Source of the DNA: Trabulsiella guamensis ATCC 49490
GTDB taxonomy: Bacteria > Pseudomonadota > Gammaproteobacteria > Enterobacterales > Enterobacteriaceae
Assembly (NCBI RefSeq): GCF_000734965.1
Contig: NZ_JMTB01000089.1
Location: 1-38,510 of the forward strand
Length of the DNA stretch: 38,510 bases
Direction of reading: 5' to 3'
Of the stretch, positions 37,073 to 38,510 are shown in pieces; within the stretch, counting starts at the first letter, position 1, and each line of letters opens with the position of its first letter. The position numbers and the translations under genes were made by a program. The notes under the pieces were generated by a model. That model did not search any database, was not told the DNA's origin, and saw nothing but the letters and a program-made list of their open reading frames with translations.

Positions 37073-37401
37073 AAGCACTCCCCGGTAATTACAACCGTAT
37101 TAACGCCCCTGTTTACAGGGATTGATGTTTAAACTGTCTTTAACTTATCGACCATCAACATTAATTCATTTGAGCAAAGTCACACTAAAATCATTGTTAT
37201 AAATTTCTGCGAGTACGGCACATTATTATTAAAAAATATCTAACAATCATCTTTAAATAAATTTAAATAAAACATTATCCTACCCGAGGTAATTCACGAG
37301 TTATTTTTGATGGTATTTAAGTTGCCACGTAAATCACAAATAAAAGTGCGGAGAATATTACTTTGTCGTCGAAACACTTTTATTACTTTTTTGAGGTGAC
37401 A
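37073..37401. promoter_or_regulatory. Divergent control region of the transporter and carbamate kinase genes
   Basis: This 329-bp, very AT-rich region separates the MFS gene from the carbamate kinase gene and has no credible ORF of its own. It contains a CRP-like site (37169-37184), an interrupted palindrome TAATTCACGAGTTA (37290-37303) of the size a LysR or FNR/GntR-type protein would use, and a tandem repeat TTTAAATAAA twice (37252-37271). Promoter hexamers are not distinctive. Activation by the AllS-like regulator is an inference. Confidence 0.55.
37169..37184. promoter_or_regulatory. CRP-like site upstream of the MFS-fdrA operon
   Basis: TTTGAGCAAAGTCACA matches TGTGA-N6-TCACA in nine of ten positions. 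Its centre is about 105 bp from the MFS start and about 225 bp from the carbamate kinase start, better placed for the former. FNR sites are related in sequence, so anaerobic control cannot be excluded. Confidence 0.55.
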
Positions 37402-38304
37402 ATGAAAAAGAAACTGGTTATTGCTCTCGGCGGCAATGCATTACTTCAACGTGGGGAAACGTTAAGCGCGGAAAATCAACAGCGCAGCATTCAGCTCTTT
37501 GCCAGCATGATCTCCGGCCTGGCGCGGGATTATCAACTCGTTATCGTGCACGGTAACGGGCCGCAGGTGGGATTACTGGCATTACAGAACGCAGTATATA
37601 AAGACTCCCCGGCCTGGCCGCTGGATGTATTAGTCGCCGAAAGCCAGGGCATGATTGGTTTTGCCATCGCCGAAGGGTTGTCGCAATACGCGGATGCGCC
37701 GCCAGTCACCACGCTGCTCACCCGGGTGGAAGTGGATCCCCAGGACGCCGCCTTTTCTGCGCCGGGAAAATACATTGGTCCGGTGTATCCTGCCGATCAA
37801 AAAACTGCACTTGAGCAGCAACATGGCTGGCAGGTGAAAGCCGATGGCGAGTATGTTCGCCGCGTTGTTCCCTCGCCGACGCCGCTTAAAATTCTCGATT
37901 CAGACGCCATTAAGACCCTGATAGAAGCCGGACATCTGGTCATTTGCTGCGGCGGTGGCGGCATTCCGGTAGTGGCGCAGCAGAGCGGTTTCAAAGGGAT
38001 TGAAGCGGTGATCGATAAAGATTTAACGGCAGCAGTGCTGGCGCAATCCATTGATGCGGATTATCTGCTGATTCTGACCGACGCCGATGCTGTTTATCAG
38101 GACTGGGGCACGCCGCAGGCACGGGCGATACGCCATGCCACCGTTGAAGAACTGGCACCGTTTGCCGCCCCGGACGGCGCAATGGGGCCAAAAGCGGCGG
38201 CAGTGATCCAGTTTGTGAAACAGACTGGAAAACCAGCGTTTATTGGTGCGCTAAAAGATGCCCCTTACGTGCTGACTGGCGAAAAAGGCACCTGCATTCG
38301 CTAA
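37402..38304 (+). CDS. allK: AllK-like catabolic carbamate kinase
   Basis: This 300-residue amino-acid-kinase-fold enzyme makes ATP from carbamoyl phosphate and ADP, releasing carbamate (CO2 and NH3). The start at 37402 follows GAGGTGACA; the frame is open 13 codons upstream. Family motifs: ALGGNALLQRGE (8-19) at the phosphate site, VHGNGPQVGLLALQN, AESQGMIGFAIAEGL, CCGGGGIPVV, AVIDKDLTAAVLA and ILTDADAVYQDWGTPQ. The N terminus and several loops are closer, by memory, to E. coli AllK (YbcF) than to arginine-deiminase ArcC, and no arcA or arcB is present. It is divergent from the MFS-fdrA-allG-allH-allS run and probably uses the carbamoyl phosphate that those enzymes release. Confidence 0.88.
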   Translation: MKKKLVIALGGNALLQRGETLSAENQQRSIQLFASMISGLARDYQLVIVHGNGPQVGLLALQNAVYKDSPAWPLDVLVAESQGMIGFAIAEGLSQYADAPPVTTLLTRVEVDPQDAAFSAPGKYIGPVYPADQKTALEQQHGWQVKADGEYVRRVVPSPTPLKILDSDAIKTLIEAGHLVICCGGGGIPVVAQQSGFKGIEAVIDKDLTAAVLAQSIDADYLLILTDADAVYQDWGTPQARAIRHATVEELAPFAAPDGAMGPKAAAVIQFVKQTGKPAFIGALKDAPYVLTGEKGTCIR

Positions 38305-38345
38305 AATGATTTACAGATAGTTATAAGGTGTGAATACCAAACGGC

Positions 38346-38390
38346 AATAAGAGCGCTTATGTAATCATTATATAGCGCTCTTATTTTCTT
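38346..38390 (+). terminator. Terminator of the carbamate kinase gene
   Basis: AATAAGAGCGCT (38346-38357) and AGCGCTCTTATT (38374-38385) form a perfect 12-bp stem around a 16-base AT-rich loop, followed by TTCTTATCTTT. It begins 41 bp past the stop codon. The 3' T run is interrupted, and the stem itself carries part of it. Confidence 0.75.
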
Positions 38391-38440
38391 ATCTTTAACG
38401 CCCGCCTGCTTAATAACCACCTAAAACAAACTTTCTTGCC

Positions 38441-38456
38441 TGTGACACAGATCACA
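38441..38456. promoter_or_regulatory. Consensus CRP-binding site at the right edge
   Basis: TGTGACACAGATCACA matches both CRP half-sites perfectly. It lies after the carbamate kinase terminator, so it should control a gene beginning to the right of the window. The remaining 54 bp show no clear start codon with a ribosome site. Confidence 0.8.
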
Positions 38457-38510
38457 TTCATCCACCCGGGCTCATGCAAACATCTATCCACGCTAACTTA
38501 TTGTTTTATA

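Noticed and set aside
37402..38304. Arginine deiminase pathway (ArcC) interpretation of the carbamate kinase
   Set aside because: No arcA, arcB or arginine-ornithine antiporter in the window; neighbours are fdrA-allG-allH, so a carbamoyl phosphate source other than citrulline is more likely.

Overview
The window is chromosomal DNA from a member of the Enterobacteriaceae. The glyU - actS - lysS - prfB - recJ - dsbC - xerD - fldB - ygfX - sdhE - ygfZ - yqfA - gcvPHT - ubiI - ubiH - pepP - ygfB - zapA - ssrS - ygfA - serA - rpiA - argP - yggE - argO - mscS order is the Escherichia/Salmonella/Citrobacter backbone, with proteins nearly the same length as in E. coli. Three differences from E. coli K-12 point to a Citrobacter- or Salmonella-like genome. 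actS (ygeR) abuts lysS, without the xdh/hyu/idi block. RF2 has Ala, not Thr, before its GGQ loop. The REP elements are of the GCCCGGTGGCGCT...ACCGGGC type. Species assignment is inference.

Region 1 (1-4125) is the right end of an integrated genomic island. A P4-type tyrosine integrase with its own terminator points away from tRNA-Gly(CCC), whose 3' end is the likely attachment site. The visible cargo is the tail of a GlsB/YeaQ-type membrane protein, a PerC-like small regulator, an AT-rich two-TM YcxB-like protein, and two genes I cannot assign (236 and 88 aa). The rest of the island lies left of the window.

Region 2 (4126-30980) is conserved core: an amidase activator (actS); the xerD-dsbC-recJ-prfB-lysS run with the programmed RF2 frameshift; fldB; ygfX-sdhE; the Fe-S/folate protein YgfZ; the glycine cleavage operon with a recognisable GcvA/PurR control region; the pepP-ubiH-ubiI ubiquinone cluster; zapA-6S RNA-ygfA; serA, rpiA, argP and its target argO; and mscS. 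Two leader structures stand out: a hairpin at the predicted 5' end of zapA mRNA, and a perfect 14-bp inverted repeat covering the mscS Shine-Dalgarno.

Region 3 (31129-38304) is accessory. It sits beside mscS, where E. coli has fbaA. It carries an AllS-like LysR regulator, AllH (DUF2877), AllG (DUF1116), FdrA/AllF, an MFS anion transporter and, divergently, an AllK-like carbamate kinase. In E. coli the corresponding genes sit at the allantoin locus, where FdrA-AllG-AllH form oxamate carbamoyltransferase and AllK makes ATP from carbamoyl phosphate. Here they occur with a transporter and regulator but no visible allantoinase, allantoate amidohydrolase or ureidoglycolate dehydrogenase. The inference is a self-contained uptake-and-phosphorolysis module for oxalurate or another carbamoylated acid, giving ATP, CO2 and NH3. 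CRP-like sites lie in its divergent promoter region and at the right edge of the window.
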